From positions 1,116,001 to 1,180,000 of the forward strand of contig CANMCX010000001.1 in the NCBI GenBank assembly GCA_947496465.1: a stretch of DNA of 64,000 bases, written 5' to 3'. Under the pieces are notes generated by a model. It was not told the DNA's origin and did no database searches. It was given only the letters and a program-made list of their open reading frames with translations. Shown here in pieces: positions 35,326 to 47,000 of this stretch. The translations under genes and the position numbers were made by a program. The number at the start of each line of letters is the position of its first letter. Position 1 is the first letter of the stretch. The DNA is from Marinifilum_A sediminis (GTDB lineage: Bacteria > Bacteroidota > Bacteroidia > Bacteroidales > Marinifilaceae).

Positions 35326-37548
35326 TCAATCTATGGTCTTCTGGCTATTTGAATTGATAAAAAGTATATTTCCTATCTCTTGGTAGCCTGTAAACAAACC
35401 AGATTTTTCGTGTTTTAATGATTCTCCTCTAAAACCAATAATAGTTAAACCAGCATCAGCTGATCGTTTATTAATTAATTCACGGGAAGACACATCTATT
35501 TGTTCATGAATGATTTCGATATTGGAATTGGTAATTGGTAACCTACCAGATACAACAAGATCATCAAGTTGTTTGCGAGTTTCTGATGCTTGTTCCTCTT
35601 TACAAATATTAAAGATTTTAATATCAGCCTTATTCCAATCGGGATGACCACCTATTATAAAGCTCAATAATATCATGAGATTTGCATTATCGGTATCCGA
35701 AGATTTAATCCAAACATGGATATTATTCTTATAATTGAATTTTCGTCGTGCACTACCTAAAATACAGAAATCAAAATTTCCTGCTTTAGCCAAAGAGTAA
35801 TTCTCAATAATCAGATCTAATCGATCTGGATTGTCTTTATCAAATTCAAATATCACCATGTTATTTTCCATACCCGCAATTCCAGGTAATTGTATAGCTT
35901 GAGCTATAGCTGATGTGTAAGATGGAGAAATTATCGTATCAACGTACACATGATTTTCCATTTTATCAAAACTATTGATAAGCTTATGCAGTTCTTCCTG
36001 CGATTGAGAATATGTAGCTTTTGAATAATAGCCTTCAATTCTGTGTAAATAGGTTCCAAATCCGTATTTATACGAAATCCAGTTCAACAATTTAAAGGCA
36101 GTATCTCGTTCAAAAGAATCCTTTGATATACATATTGCACTTGGTCGCCATTCCCTCACCTTTCGTTTCCCAGCTTTTTGTAAAAAAACCTGCATATTTC
36201 GATTCAATTGATAAAGAGAATTCAAGAAAATGGACTCCAAGCCATTTCTATGTTTGTGATATCTGTTAATATACAAATAGATCAAAGTCATTAGCACAAC
36301 GGCACTAAAGGCATATAAAGTATTTATTTTAAACATTACCCATATTGAAATCCAAAATCCGATTAGGGATAAAAACCATTTTGATTTAAATGATGGACGA
36401 TAACTAGGCGAAGAACCAAAATGATTCAAAAAAGATATTAGACAAAGAGCTCCATAGGTAAGCATAAAGAACATCGAAATAATTTCTGCGACAGCATTCA
36501 CATCTCCCAACACTACAAATATCATCGCAATTATACAGGTAACCAATGAAGCATTAATAGGTTCATTATCGGAAACTCGTCCTTTCGAGAGCCATTTATT
36601 TACTCCTTTTGATGGAAACGATTTATCAATTGAGAGCGCTTGTAATGTCCTAGGTGCAACCATTACAGAACCTAAAGCCGATGAAATGGTTGAAGCGGCT
36701 AATCCTAAAGGAATCACAACTGCACCACCAAGAGCAATCTTAGACATGATTAATTGATTTGCTACTAAATCTTCACTACTTGCCGATCCCGCTAATTTAT
36801 AAACGATGAAAAAGTAGATGATCATGCCAATTACTGTAGCCGCAGTTGTACCCAAGGGAATAGATTTTGAAGGATTTTTTAAATCTCCCGATAATCCAAC
36901 ACCAGCAGTCATTCCCGTAAACGCCGGAAATATTATTGCAAACACAATGAAGAAATTATCAGAGTTTCGAAAATCAGCATTCAATAAATTGAAGTTGCTA
37001 ACAGCAGAATATTCTGTCTTTCCTAAAAAGAATAATATTAATGAGGCAAATAAAATGGCAACAACGAAATAAAGAGCTTTAACACCCAAATTGGCTCCTT
37101 TTTTAAGAATTAAGATAGAAAGTAATAACATAGCCGGTACACTTACTACCTGACGAGGAAGATCGTATCCATATGTTTCCCTTAGCCAATTAAAAATAGG
37201 TTCAAATGCTTCTGTAAAAGCAATGATATAAAATGCTACGCTAATTGCCTGAGACATAAAAAGTGCAATCCCAATTGTTGCTCCAACATTTAACCCGAAT
37301 GAACGTGATATAATGAAATATTCTCCTCCGCCTTCTACACGCTTATTTGTTGCAATTTCGGAAATCGCAAAGGCAGTTGGAATAGTTACAGCGTGTCCCA
37401 ACAAAATAATAAATATCACTCCCCAAAAACCAACATTTCCAACAGCATAACCAAATCGTAAAAATAAAATAGCACCCAAAATGGTAGAAATTGCGGTAAA
37501 AAAAACAGGAGCCGTTCCAAATTTTTGTGAATTATGAGTTGATGACAT
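35326..37548 (-). CDS. SLC12-like (cation-chloride cotransporter) APC-superfamily permease
   Basis: 740 residues. About twelve membrane helices (residues 12-440) follow the SLC12 pattern, beginning GTAPVFFTAISTILGAILFLRFGYAVG, with GGGEYFIISRSFG and PAFTGMTAGVGLSGDLKNP in later helices. A soluble C-terminal region of about 290 residues resembles the SLC12 regulatory tail, with alternating beta/alpha elements and a USP-like end. Family members carry Na+, K+ and Cl- or amino acids. ATG 37548 was chosen over 37596 because the conserved N-terminus begins there. Confidence 0.8.
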   Translation of the reverse strand: MSSTHNSQKFGTAPVFFTAISTILGAILFLRFGYAVGNVGFWGVIFIILLGHAVTIPTAFAISEIATNKRVEGGGEYFIISRSFGLNVGATIGIALFMSQAISVAFYIIAFTEAFEPIFNWLRETYGYDLPRQVVSVPAMLLLSILILKKGANLGVKALYFVVAILFASLILFFLGKTEYSAVSNFNLLNADFRNSDNFFIVFAIIFPAFTGMTAGVGLSGDLKNPSKSIPLGTTAATVIGMIIYFFIVYKLAGSASSEDLVANQLIMSKIALGGAVVIPLGLAASTISSALGSVMVAPRTLQALSIDKSFPSKGVNKWLSKGRVSDNEPINASLVTCIIAMIFVVLGDVNAVAEIISMFFMLTYGALCLISFLNHFGSSPSYRPSFKSKWFLSLIGFWISIWVMFKINTLYAFSAVVLMTLIYLYINRYHKHRNGLESIFLNSLYQLNRNMQVFLQKAGKRKVREWRPSAICISKDSFERDTAFKLLNWISYKYGFGTYLHRIEGYYSKATYSQSQEELHKLINSFDKMENHVYVDTIISPSYTSAIAQAIQLPGIAGMENNMVIFEFDKDNPDRLDLIIENYSLAKAGNFDFCILGSARRKFNYKNNIHVWIKSSDTDNANLMILLSFIIGGHPDWNKADIKIFNICKEEQASETRKQLDDLVVSGRLPITNSNIEIIHEQIDVSSRELINKRSADAGLTIIGFRGESLKHEKSGLFTGYQEIGNILFINSNSQKTID

Positions 37549-37766
37549 AGTATAAATATTGAATGTTAGTCTATTAAAAATAGGAAAAAACTGCATATCA
37601 ACTAAATATTAACAAGCATAACTTGCTCTTCATTATAAGAATCTTTCTTACTTGAACAATTGTTTAGCTTCTAGCTTATTTATGTATTTTTAACAATTCC
37701 TTCACTCTCAGTTTGTTTGTGAAACTTATTATTTGTGTAAATTTATTACCCTTTAGAGCATTAAAA

Positions 37767-38831
37767 ATGAGTCAACCCAAGCCAGGCAATCAAAAAAAAC
37801 TTCTGAATGGGGTTAGACCAAGTAGAATCATTTATCCGATTTTATTTGGCTTAGCTGTAGTTGTTTATATGTTGTCTAAAGAAGTGGATAGCAACACTTT
37901 TTCTTTAATTGAGTTCACATGGTATTCATTGTTTTGGTTATGCATTGCTCTTGTTATGATGATTATTAGGGATCTAGGTTATATGGCAAGGCTTAGAATA
38001 CTTACTGATGGAAAATTTTCCTGGCGAAAATCTTTTCGAATTATTATGCTTTGGGAATTTACCTCAGCGGTAACTCCGTCTGCAATTGGAGGTACATCTG
38101 TTGCCATCCTTTACCTTAACAAGGAAGGTCTAAAAGTTGGTAGAAGTTCTGCTGTAGTCATGTCAACCTCATTTCTTGATGAATTGTACTTTATTGTCAT
38201 GTTTCCTTTATTAATTCTGTTGTTAGACGTACAACAACTGTTCATGATAGATTCTCCTGAACATTCGTTATGGCTGGACTCTCTTTTGTATTTTGCTTTG
38301 GGTGGATATTTGGTTAAACTCCTTTATCTAATCGTCCTAACTTATGGTCTATTCTGGAATCCTCGAGGTTTAAAATGGTTGCTACTTTGGATTTTTAAAT
38401 TACCTGTTCTTCGCAAATGGAAACATGGAGCTAATAAAGCAGGAAGTGATATAATAGAAAGTTCAAAAGAATTACGCAGAAAACCATTTAGATTTTGGTT
38501 TAAAGCATTTATGGCTACCTTTTGCTCTTGGACAGCCAGGTATTGGGTTGTTAATGCTATGCTATTAGCATTTTGGTTTCAAGGTTATGCTTTCTCTGAA
38601 CATATAATGATATTTGCTCGTCAATTGGTAATGTGGATTATGATGCTGGTTAGTCCAACTCCTGGAGGAAGTGGTTTCTCGGAGTGGGTTTTCACTCAAT
38701 ACTTAGGAGATTTTTTACCTTCAGCTGGATTAGCTGCAAGTATGGCTCTCATTTGGCGCCTCATATCATATTATCCTTACCTGTTTATCGGTGTTTATCT
38801 TCTTCCACGATGGATTAAAAAGAACTTTTAA
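37767..38831 (+). CDS. Flippase-like membrane protein (UPF0104/LPG synthase TM family)
   Basis: 354 residues with about eight membrane helices. Motifs SAVTPSAIGGTSVAILYL (about 98-115) and MLVSPTPGGSGFSEWVF (about 293-309) are the two signature loops of the UPF0104/lysylphosphatidylglycerol-synthase transmembrane family, whose members are linked to lipid flipping or modification. The soluble synthase domain of MprF is absent. ATG 37767 was preferred to a TTG at 37713 because the upstream codons lack family similarity and overlap a promoter-like TTATTATTTG. Confidence 0.8.
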   Translation: MSQPKPGNQKKLLNGVRPSRIIYPILFGLAVVVYMLSKEVDSNTFSLIEFTWYSLFWLCIALVMMIIRDLGYMARLRILTDGKFSWRKSFRIIMLWEFTSAVTPSAIGGTSVAILYLNKEGLKVGRSSAVVMSTSFLDELYFIVMFPLLILLLDVQQLFMIDSPEHSLWLDSLLYFALGGYLVKLLYLIVLTYGLFWNPRGLKWLLLWIFKLPVLRKWKHGANKAGSDIIESSKELRRKPFRFWFKAFMATFCSWTARYWVVNAMLLAFWFQGYAFSEHIMIFARQLVMWIMMLVSPTPGGSGFSEWVFTQYLGDFLPSAGLAASMALIWRLISYYPYLFIGVYLLPRWIKKNF

Positions 38832-38999
38832 TCCTCACAGCATAAACTTTTATAAAACAATGTTTTACAAAATTTGACAGAAGAAAACATGCTCTTCATC
38901 AATATTTTAAGCTTTTTGACCATAATCAATATCTTATTGTCAATCAAAGAGTGTAACTTGTGTGAACAAAATATGAATAATATAAAATTCGCAATAGTT

Positions 39000-40877
39000 A
39001 TGAAAAAGTATTTACTACTATTTATTTTCTCATTATCACTAGTTTATTCCTGTTCAGATGACAATTTTAAAAGTCCTGATAAAGAGAAAGAAAAAGACAA
39101 TGACATTATTAAAAATGTAAGTATTAACAATAATTCCACAGAGCTAAATGCCCGTGTAAACTATTCCGACAAATTGCTGAAGGTTGTAGATTTACCAATA
39201 GGATCTGTTAAATCCACAAAAGAATTTCCCGAAATAGATTTAACAAAAAACTATGCGTTTAAACTAAGAGCTGAGGTAGATGCTCCTATGGTTAAAGGAG
39301 AATACGTTCAGGCAACCCATGTAAAAATAGTTGAAAACATGGCATTTGTAACCTACAATACAAAAGGAACTGAGTATAATGGTGGTGTAGAACTATTTAA
39401 TATTACAGATAAGAGTAACCCAGTTCTTCAGGCTCAAGCTTTATTGCATGATGTTGATGTAAGTGCTGCTGATTATTACAACGGCAAATTGTATTTAGCT
39501 GGAGCACTTGATCCTGAAAGTGTTGGATTTGTATATGATTCACCAGCAATTCTTATTGAGTTGGAAATTAGTCCATCCGGTCAAATTCTGTACATTACAA
39601 ATACATATGATATTTCATCCTATGTTGCTACTGATGTGGAAGTGGATGAAAACTATATATACGTAACAAGTGGTTCTACAGGATCATTAACAATCCTTAA
39701 TCACGATTTTAGTTTAGCAACAAGCACCGCTATTAATGACGCTAGATCCTTAAGTGTAAATTCTAATAACATTTATGTTCTAGATGGGGATACTCCACAG
39801 ATACAATCTTTCTCTAAGTCTGATTTTACTGCATTAAGTCCATTTTCAGTTAACGGTCCGGTAACTCCCGAATCAAAAACTGAAATTGATGTGAATGAAG
39901 AATACGTCTTAGCAGCATTAAACGAAGGTGGATTAGATATCAGATTATTAAACGGAGAACTAAAAGAACATATTGAACGACCTCCTACACCTGAAGACCG
40001 TTTAGATGAGAACTATGTAACCAATTCGGTAGCGCTGAACGAAGAGCTTTTACTAATTGGAAATGGTGGTGCCGGATTATATGTTGGTGCTATGATTCCT
40101 GAAGAAAATGACGATGTAACACTTCTTGGAAGTATGGATTTTGATGCTTCTGTTAATTTTGTTGAATCAAAAGATGAGTACATTTTTGTTGCAGCAGGAA
40201 CAGGTGGCTTAAAAATATTAACCATTGAACTGGATGAAGGAATTCCTGAGGATATTATTCCTACCAAACCTTGTGCTACCTTAATCGATAATATTGTTGC
40301 AATGTTTCCTCCAGGAACAAACAATATAGATACACATTCTGATCTGTTCACAGATGAAAACAATTTAATTTTACGATTAACAAAAGAATCACCTGTTTAT
40401 CTAACTTTTATTGATGAAGGTGCTGGCTGGAGAAACTCATTGGCTTACTACACTTATGATGCAGCAAATCCTCCATCAGATGAAGATGATGTTGAACTTC
40501 ACATGCTATTCCCTAATGTTTCTAAAGAAGGAGAAGGTGGCGGATTAACGTCCGGCGATCGAGTTCAACTAGGTGATGTAGCATTCCCTGAAAACACAGT
40601 AATCGGATTCTGCTTAATTGCAAAAGGATGGAAGAATGGTGCTACTGTTGAAGGTGTTTATCGTCATTACACAAATACATACCTTAATCCTTTAGACAAT
40701 CAGCAGCATGTTTTATTTATCGAAAACAATTGTAAAGATATTGTTCTTTGCTTTGAAGATATTAAGCTACCTGATGGTGATAAAGACTATAACGACATTA
40801 TTTTTGCTGTAACTGATAATGAAGAAGACAATATGGTTGCCACAGCATTTGATACTGAAAATATCATTGAAAAATAA
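39000..40877 (+). CDS. LVIVD-repeat lipoprotein with DUF4114 domain
   Basis: 625-residue lipoprotein (lipobox LVYSC, C18) followed by an SDDN acidic sequence of the kind that sends Bacteroidota lipoproteins to the surface. Residues about 90-430 form a beta-propeller of LVIVD-like repeats (VENMAFVTYNTKG..GGVELFNITD). The C-terminal part (about 440-610) matches DUF4114 with the calcium-like motif PDGDKDYNDIIFAV. Role unknown; surface binding or scaffolding is likely. A frame extension to TTG 38874 is rejected because it places a second hydrophobic segment ahead of the lipobox. Confidence 0.82.
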   Translation: MKKYLLLFIFSLSLVYSCSDDNFKSPDKEKEKDNDIIKNVSINNNSTELNARVNYSDKLLKVVDLPIGSVKSTKEFPEIDLTKNYAFKLRAEVDAPMVKGEYVQATHVKIVENMAFVTYNTKGTEYNGGVELFNITDKSNPVLQAQALLHDVDVSAADYYNGKLYLAGALDPESVGFVYDSPAILIELEISPSGQILYITNTYDISSYVATDVEVDENYIYVTSGSTGSLTILNHDFSLATSTAINDARSLSVNSNNIYVLDGDTPQIQSFSKSDFTALSPFSVNGPVTPESKTEIDVNEEYVLAALNEGGLDIRLLNGELKEHIERPPTPEDRLDENYVTNSVALNEELLLIGNGGAGLYVGAMIPEENDDVTLLGSMDFDASVNFVESKDEYIFVAAGTGGLKILTIELDEGIPEDIIPTKPCATLIDNIVAMFPPGTNNIDTHSDLFTDENNLILRLTKESPVYLTFIDEGAGWRNSLAYYTYDAANPPSDEDDVELHMLFPNVSKEGEGGGLTSGDRVQLGDVAFPENTVIGFCLIAKGWKNGATVEGVYRHYTNTYLNPLDNQQHVLFIENNCKDIVLCFEDIKLPDGDKDYNDIIFAVTDNEEDNMVATAFDTENIIEK

Positions 40878-40899
40878 AATATAACCTGTTCTATATAAA

Positions 40900-40933
40900 A
40901 AATGTCATCCAACTGGGGATGGCATTTTTTTAT
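40900..40933. terminator. Bidirectional terminator between lipoprotein and DUF6427 genes
   Basis: AAATGTCATCC pairs with GGATGGCATTT (one T-G pair), followed by T7 on the plus strand and an A run on the other side. Confidence 0.8.
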
Positions 40934-41904
40934 GCCAAAAAATGAATTAATATTCCTGATAATACAAAAATAACAAACAATACTTCCATCATCCAGGAAT
41001 ATCTGCTAAGTACAAAATAATGACTAATAATGTAGGTTACTGGAATAAGAGTAACAAAATACAACTCTACTCCAGCAGCACTAAAAAGTAAAAAACTAGC
41101 TATTGCACAAAGAAAAAATATCAATAAAATGGTAAAGTATTTTCTTGAACTGATTTTCTTTTCTTCAACAACACGAGTCATAAAGGCTGATGAAATTAAC
41201 ACTAAAAAGCCAATAACCAGCCAAAACGCTTTTTGGTATAATGAGTATTCACCAAAATCACTTTGACTTAAAAGTGCATTAAAAGTTTGAATTAAATCCT
41301 GTAAGTTATCATTTAAATAAAACCAACTTACTGCAACAAAAACTGGTAAGATAAAACCAACAAAACCCGCTAAAATTTCACGTCCTCTGAAGTAACCTAA
41401 AAAAGCTAAAGATAGCCAAAACCATATCAGATATACTCCTGCAAAAACATAAACCAAACTTGCCAAACCAATTAGCATTCCAGCATCGAATGATTTAGCT
41501 AGGGTTGATGATCCATGATAAATACCAAAGACTCTCTCGATCGCAAAAAACAATAACAATGAAGCCAATAAAGATGGATGCATACCGTATAGTGAAACAG
41601 TTCCGGTTGCAATTAGAGCAAATACAAAGGCTGGTAAATCCGTTCGCTGTCGAATAAATACATATCGCTCGTTTAAACGAACCATCATTAAAGACAAAAA
41701 TGCAAGAATTAAATATCCTACAATGTTTAATGCAACTAAACTTTCCCCGGTAATACTTTGGAGTAAAGAATAAATTGGCATTTGCGATTGACTCCCTGTT
41801 AAGGATACAGGATTCATAAAGGCTTTAAACCACAATAGTAGAATTAAAATTGGTACAAATACCAGTAGCAAATAATGTCTGCCCTTTAATGTCTTTAACA
41901 GCAT
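40930..41904 (-). CDS. DUF6427-family integral membrane protein
   Basis: 324 residues with about nine or ten hydrophobic helices and few loops. The segment LNERYVFIRQRTDLPAFVFAL fits the DUF6427 family, which is commonly adjacent to purD in Bacteroidota. No function is known. It is in the same direction as purD with 62 bp between, so they probably form an operon with purD first. Confidence 0.7.
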   Translation of the reverse strand: MLLKTLKGRHYLLLVFVPILILLLWFKAFMNPVSLTGSQSQMPIYSLLQSITGESLVALNIVGYLILAFLSLMMVRLNERYVFIRQRTDLPAFVFALIATGTVSLYGMHPSLLASLLLFFAIERVFGIYHGSSTLAKSFDAGMLIGLASLVYVFAGVYLIWFWLSLAFLGYFRGREILAGFVGFILPVFVAVSWFYLNDNLQDLIQTFNALLSQSDFGEYSLYQKAFWLVIGFLVLISSAFMTRVVEEKKISSRKYFTILLIFFLCAIASFLLFSAAGVELYFVTLIPVTYIISHYFVLSRYSWMMEVLFVIFVLSGILIHFLA

Positions 41905-41966
41905 GTAACGAGAAATTAAAAGTTCACTGCCCCTTTCCTAAAAAAAAAGCAGTGAGATCAGTTATT

Positions 41967-43235
41967 TTATAAATCGAACCCGATATCTCTTCGGAAATAT
42001 TTTCCTTCAAAATCGATCAATTCTGCATTTTTAAATGAGGATTTTAATGCCTCCGACATATTCTCACCATAAGAACTTACTGAGATTACACGTCCTCCAT
42101 TGGTCACAACCTCAGATCCTGAATTTGTAGTGCCTGCATGAAAAACAATACTACCTTCAACATCTTTTAAGTTGGAAATGGCTTTTCCCTTTTCATAAGT
42201 TTCAGGATAACCACCTGATACTAACATCACTGTTGATACGGTTCTTGAATCCATTTCAAAATCAGCTTTATCCAATTCTTGTTTTGAAACAGCTTCCATC
42301 AACTCCAATAAATCAGATTTTACTCTCGGTAAAATCACCTCTGTTTCAGGATCACCCATTCTCACATTGTACTCAATCACATAAGGATCTCCCCCAACAT
42401 TCATCAATCCAATAAACACGAATCCTTTGTATGGAATATTATCTTTACTCAATCCTTCAATAGTAGGAAGAATAACTCTCTCCTCCACTTTTTGCATGAA
42501 ATCACCTTTAGCAAAAGGAACAGGCGAAATTGCACCCATACCACCAGTATTTAATCCGGTTTCCCCTTCTCCAATTCTTTTGTAATCCTTAGCTTCAGCA
42601 AGAGTTTTATAATTTTTACCGTCGGTTAAAACAAAAACAGACAATTCTATTCCCGATAAAAATTCCTCAATTACTACTCGGTTTCCAGCTTCACCAAACA
42701 TTCCGCCTAGCATCTCTTTCAACGAGCTTTTAGCCTCATCCAAATTTTTAATAATAAGAACACCTTTACCCGCAGCCAATCCGTCTGCTTTTAATACATA
42801 TGGCGCTTTAAGTGATTCTAAAAACTGGTATCCTTCTTCAATATTATCATTAGTGATACATTTGTATTGAGCTGTAGGAATATTGTGTCGGAACATGAAT
42901 TCCTTGGCAAAATCTTTACTTCCTTCTAATTGTGCTCCTAATTTTTCAGGACCAATAACCGGAATGTGCTTGATTTGCTCATCTGCTAAAAAGAAATCAT
43001 GAATTCCATTTACCAATGGATCTTCAGGACCAACTACAAGCATATCAATCTCATTTGCCAATACGAATTCCTTAATCTTAGGAAAATCGTTTGGATTCAA
43101 ATCGATATTTTCGGCTATTTCAGCAGTTCCCGCATTTCCAGGTGCTACAAATAGTTTTTCCAGCTTTTTACTTTGATTAAATTTCCATGCAAAAGCATGT
43201 TCACGTCCTCCGGACCCCAAAAGAAGTACTCTCAT
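41967..43235 (-). CDS. purD: Phosphoribosylamine-glycine ligase
   Basis: 422-residue ATP-grasp enzyme forming GAR from phosphoribosylamine, glycine and ATP in purine synthesis. N-terminal MRVLLLGSGGREHAFAWK, ATP-grasp loop KADGLAAGKGVLI near residue 145, and the metal-binding NVRMGDPETEVILPR near 290 are all intact. Length is normal. Confidence 0.97.
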   Translation of the reverse strand: MRVLLLGSGGREHAFAWKFNQSKKLEKLFVAPGNAGTAEIAENIDLNPNDFPKIKEFVLANEIDMLVVGPEDPLVNGIHDFFLADEQIKHIPVIGPEKLGAQLEGSKDFAKEFMFRHNIPTAQYKCITNDNIEEGYQFLESLKAPYVLKADGLAAGKGVLIIKNLDEAKSSLKEMLGGMFGEAGNRVVIEEFLSGIELSVFVLTDGKNYKTLAEAKDYKRIGEGETGLNTGGMGAISPVPFAKGDFMQKVEERVILPTIEGLSKDNIPYKGFVFIGLMNVGGDPYVIEYNVRMGDPETEVILPRVKSDLLELMEAVSKQELDKADFEMDSRTVSTVMLVSGGYPETYEKGKAISNLKDVEGSIVFHAGTTNSGSEVVTNGGRVISVSSYGENMSEALKSSFKNAELIDFEGKYFRRDIGFDL

Positions 43236-43396
43236 CTGTCAGATTAATTGTATGTTTCTGTTACTATTTGCGCTTATTTTAGTAGTCAAACTGCAACAGA
43301 TCTCAGTTATAAAATGGTATAAATCGTTTGATTGAGAGCAAATTTACGGATTCAAATGCTTTATCGTACTCTTATCGACAGGATTTTTTTGTTTTT

Positions 43397-44017
43397 CTAG
43401 TGGCAAATGTCAAATTCATATCCCTGAGCATGCAATTCATCTATCAATCGTGGAATTGTATAGCGCATGTTTTTCTCTGATTTTTCATGATTGTGAAAAA
43501 GCAAAATAGAACCCGGACGAATTTTATTCAATACATCGCGATAGCATCTCTCTGGTGAAATATCCTGACGATAATCACCACTTAAGATATCCCACATGAT
43601 AATTTTATAGTCCGAAGACAAGTATTTTGCCTGCGCTCTTTTTATCAATCCATATGGTGGTCGGAACAACTTAGAATCTACGAATTCCGAAGCCAGTATT
43701 ACATTCTCTACATACTTTTGAGTATTGGTTTTCCATCCCTTCAAATGATTGTGAGTATGATTCCCCACGGCATGACCTTCCTCAACAATCCTTCTGTACA
43801 AGTCAGGATGTTTTTTTACATTTTCACCAACACAAAAGAAAGTAGCTTTTACATTCTTCTCTCTTAATAAATCCAAAGTCCACAAAGTAGATTCCGGAAT
43901 AGGTCCATCATCAAAAGTTAAATACACCTTTTTATCACCAGAATTATACCTCCACACAAAGTCCGGGAACAACAATTTCAATATCCCCGGCGCTCTCATC
44001 CATCTCAATCTCATCAT
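43397..44017 (-). CDS. Polysaccharide deacetylase (NodB homology domain)
   Basis: 206-residue carbohydrate esterase family 4 protein that removes N-acetyl groups from cell-wall or capsular sugars. Motif 1 TFDDGP, motif 2 HTHNH (metal histidines), motif 3 RPPYG and motif 4 with DILSGDYRQD and LFHNH are present. No clear signal peptide; a hydrophobic N-terminal stretch may associate with the membrane. It overlaps the upstream DUF2723 gene by 4 nt (ATGA), so they are translationally coupled and may act on the same envelope glycan. Confidence 0.9.
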   Translation of the reverse strand: MMRLRWMRAPGILKLLFPDFVWRYNSGDKKVYLTFDDGPIPESTLWTLDLLREKNVKATFFCVGENVKKHPDLYRRIVEEGHAVGNHTHNHLKGWKTNTQKYVENVILASEFVDSKLFRPPYGLIKRAQAKYLSSDYKIIMWDILSGDYRQDISPERCYRDVLNKIRPGSILLFHNHEKSEKNMRYTIPRLIDELHAQGYEFDICH

Positions 44018-47000
44018 CCGTTTTTATAATTCCCTAAAAATCTTTTAAACTCCAATTCAATTTTTCGATTTAAATCTTCTTGTTCATATTTTGCAGTAAT
44101 CTGATACATCTCCTGCATCAAATACAAATTACGATTCTGCCAACGTGGAAATTCTGATGTGGACACCGGCTTTAAACTTGCATAGTAATCCAATTCTTTA
44201 ACCAATCTATCGGATATTTGTTCGATCATTTGATTGGCTTTTTCATATTCCGCAGCTCGGTAATATGCTTGAGCAATTAAAACACCATACAGATCCAATG
44301 GAACAGATTCATTTGGCACCAACTCCATACATTTATCCAATGCCATAACTGCTGAATCACGCTTTTTCTCATCCATTAGCGAATTTGCTAAACGAAGAAA
44401 ATTATTGCGCATACTCAAAGTCAATCTCGAGCTGGTTTCATCTATATAAATCTCTGGATCATTAATATTTCCCCACTTAAATTCCTGCAACATATTGGTA
44501 TACATTACATCGGTATTTACACGACCAGTTTGTTGATCCTCATTAATCGTTTCAACAGGAACCAATCGATAAGCAAATCCTTCCAGCTGGAAGTATTTAT
44601 CTAAACCATAATAACCACTCGGGGGAACTGTAATTGCGAAGTACATTGGTCTTTCCCAATTGTTTTGCAACAACATATCAAATAATGCCAACCCACTTTT
44701 TTCAACGTAATTACCATCTATTTCCCACTCCAATTGATCAACTATATTGGCAGTATCTTTAATTCCGAGAGTATTCGTTCTTAAAATCTGTTCTTTATCA
44801 ACCTTTAATCTAAATTTATTTGAAGGGAAATGATCAATTCTTTCATCATATCCATAAATAGTTTTAGTGCTTTTCTTATCGCTTAACACATAATCTAATG
44901 CTTCTTTCAAATCCAAGCCATTGTACTTATCTACATAAGCTTTTAAACGAGGATCATCAACCATATACACCACATCGCGTTTACCAAAAAGGTATTGATC
45001 TTTTTTCATTGATATTGGTAACGGTGCCGATTCGTAATTCTGTTGTTTCATCTGATCGATATACCAATCAGTTGACAAATAACTCAAATTACAGACACGA
45101 ACATCGGTTCTTACTCCTTCAACTTCCTGTAAGTACCACAATGGGAACGTATCATTATCGCCCATGGTAAACAGAATCGCATTTGGTTCGCATGAGTTCA
45201 AATAATTATAGGCTAAATCTCTTGCCAAATATCGATCCGATCTGTCGTGATCATCCCAATTTTGTTGAGCCATTAATCCTGGTACAGCAAGTAAGCAGAT
45301 GGCAAAAACTATCGGCAAGGCAAGTTTATCTTGTTTAATCACTTTTCTGGATAGTTCGAGAACTGCCAAAAGACCCAATCCAATCCAAATGGCGAAGGCA
45401 TAAAATGAGCCTGCATAAGCGTAATCTCGTTCACGTGGTTGCAATGGAGGCTGATTCAGATACAAGACAATTGCCAAACCTGTAAATAAAAACAGGAGTG
45501 TTACTACCCAAAAATCCTGTTTTCCTTCCTTGGTTTTTTTGTAATGATAAAATAAGCCAGCAAGCCCAAGTAGTAAAGGCAAGAAGTAGTATTTGTTATT
45601 AGCCTTATTGTTCTTCATTCCTTCAGCACGCAGATTCTGATCTCCCAAACGTAGATTATCAACTATCGGAATACCAGAAATCCAGTTCCCATCAACTACT
45701 CCTCCATACGATTGCTTATCGGATTGACGACCCGCAAAATTCCACATGAAATATCGGAAGTACATGTAGTTAATCTGGTAAGAAAAAAAGAAATTAAGGT
45801 TTTGAGCAAAGCTAGGCTTCTCTTCCTGTTTTGGATCGATTCCTGTCCATTTTGCATATTCAACAGGATTCCTGCCTGTCATTCCTTTGGTATGCATTCT
45901 AGGGAAAATCGATTTATGAGTATCCTTAAAGTTTGCCTTTTTCTTTTCATAGGAAACTACATATTTCCCATCTTTTTTAATGTAGACATTTTTATCCTTA
46001 ACGTAGTTGTCCTTTTCATTTAATGGAGCATTAAAATACTGACCGTAAATTAATGGAGTATCACCATACTGCTCTCTGTTCAGGTAAGACAATAATGTTT
46101 GTAAATCTTCAGGATTATTCTGATCTAAACTAGGATTAGCCGCTGAACGAATCATGATTAAGGCATAAGAAGAATATCCTATTAAAACAACTGTAAATGC
46201 CATTAAAATAGTATTGGCTACCACCTTATTTCTACTTACCGTATAACGAACTCCCCAAACAATTCCTCCTATCAAAGCCAGAATGAAAATGATTAATCCC
46301 GTATTAAATGGTAAGCCAATTACATTCACAAAGAATAAATCGAATAAAAATGCGATTTTAACAATTCCCGGAATAACAACATACATTACACCTCCAAGTA
46401 ATAAAACAGACAAGCCCATTGCTTTTAAAATGCCATTTCGGCTAGGTTCGTACTTTTTAAAATAGTACAACATAACAATAGCTGGTATTGCTAATAAATT
46501 AAGCAAGTGTACTCCTATCGATAAACCCATTAAATAGGCAATCAAAATAATCCATCTATTGGCGAATGGCTTATCAGCCTCGTTCTCCCATTTTAAAATA
46601 CACCAAAAAACAATTGCTGTAAAAAGCGATGATGTTGCATAAACCTCACCTTCGACTGCCGAAAACCAAAATGTATCGGAAAAAGTATAAGCCATAGCTC
46701 CAATAAAACCACTAGCCATAATTGTCCAAAGTTGAGTCGAAGAAGTTTCACCATTTTTCACAATCAATTTTTTCGCCAAATGAGTAATGGTCCAAAAAAG
46801 AAATAGAATTGTAAATGCACTCGCTAATGCCGATAAGCTGTTAATCATTAAAGCAACATATTCGGTCCCTGGTGCAAACAGTGAAAACAATCTTGCCAGT
46901 ATCATAAAAAATGGCGCTCCGGGAGGGTGTCCCACTTCCAATTTATACGATGATGTGATAAATTCTCCGCAATCCCAAAAGCTAACAGTTGGTTCAATGG

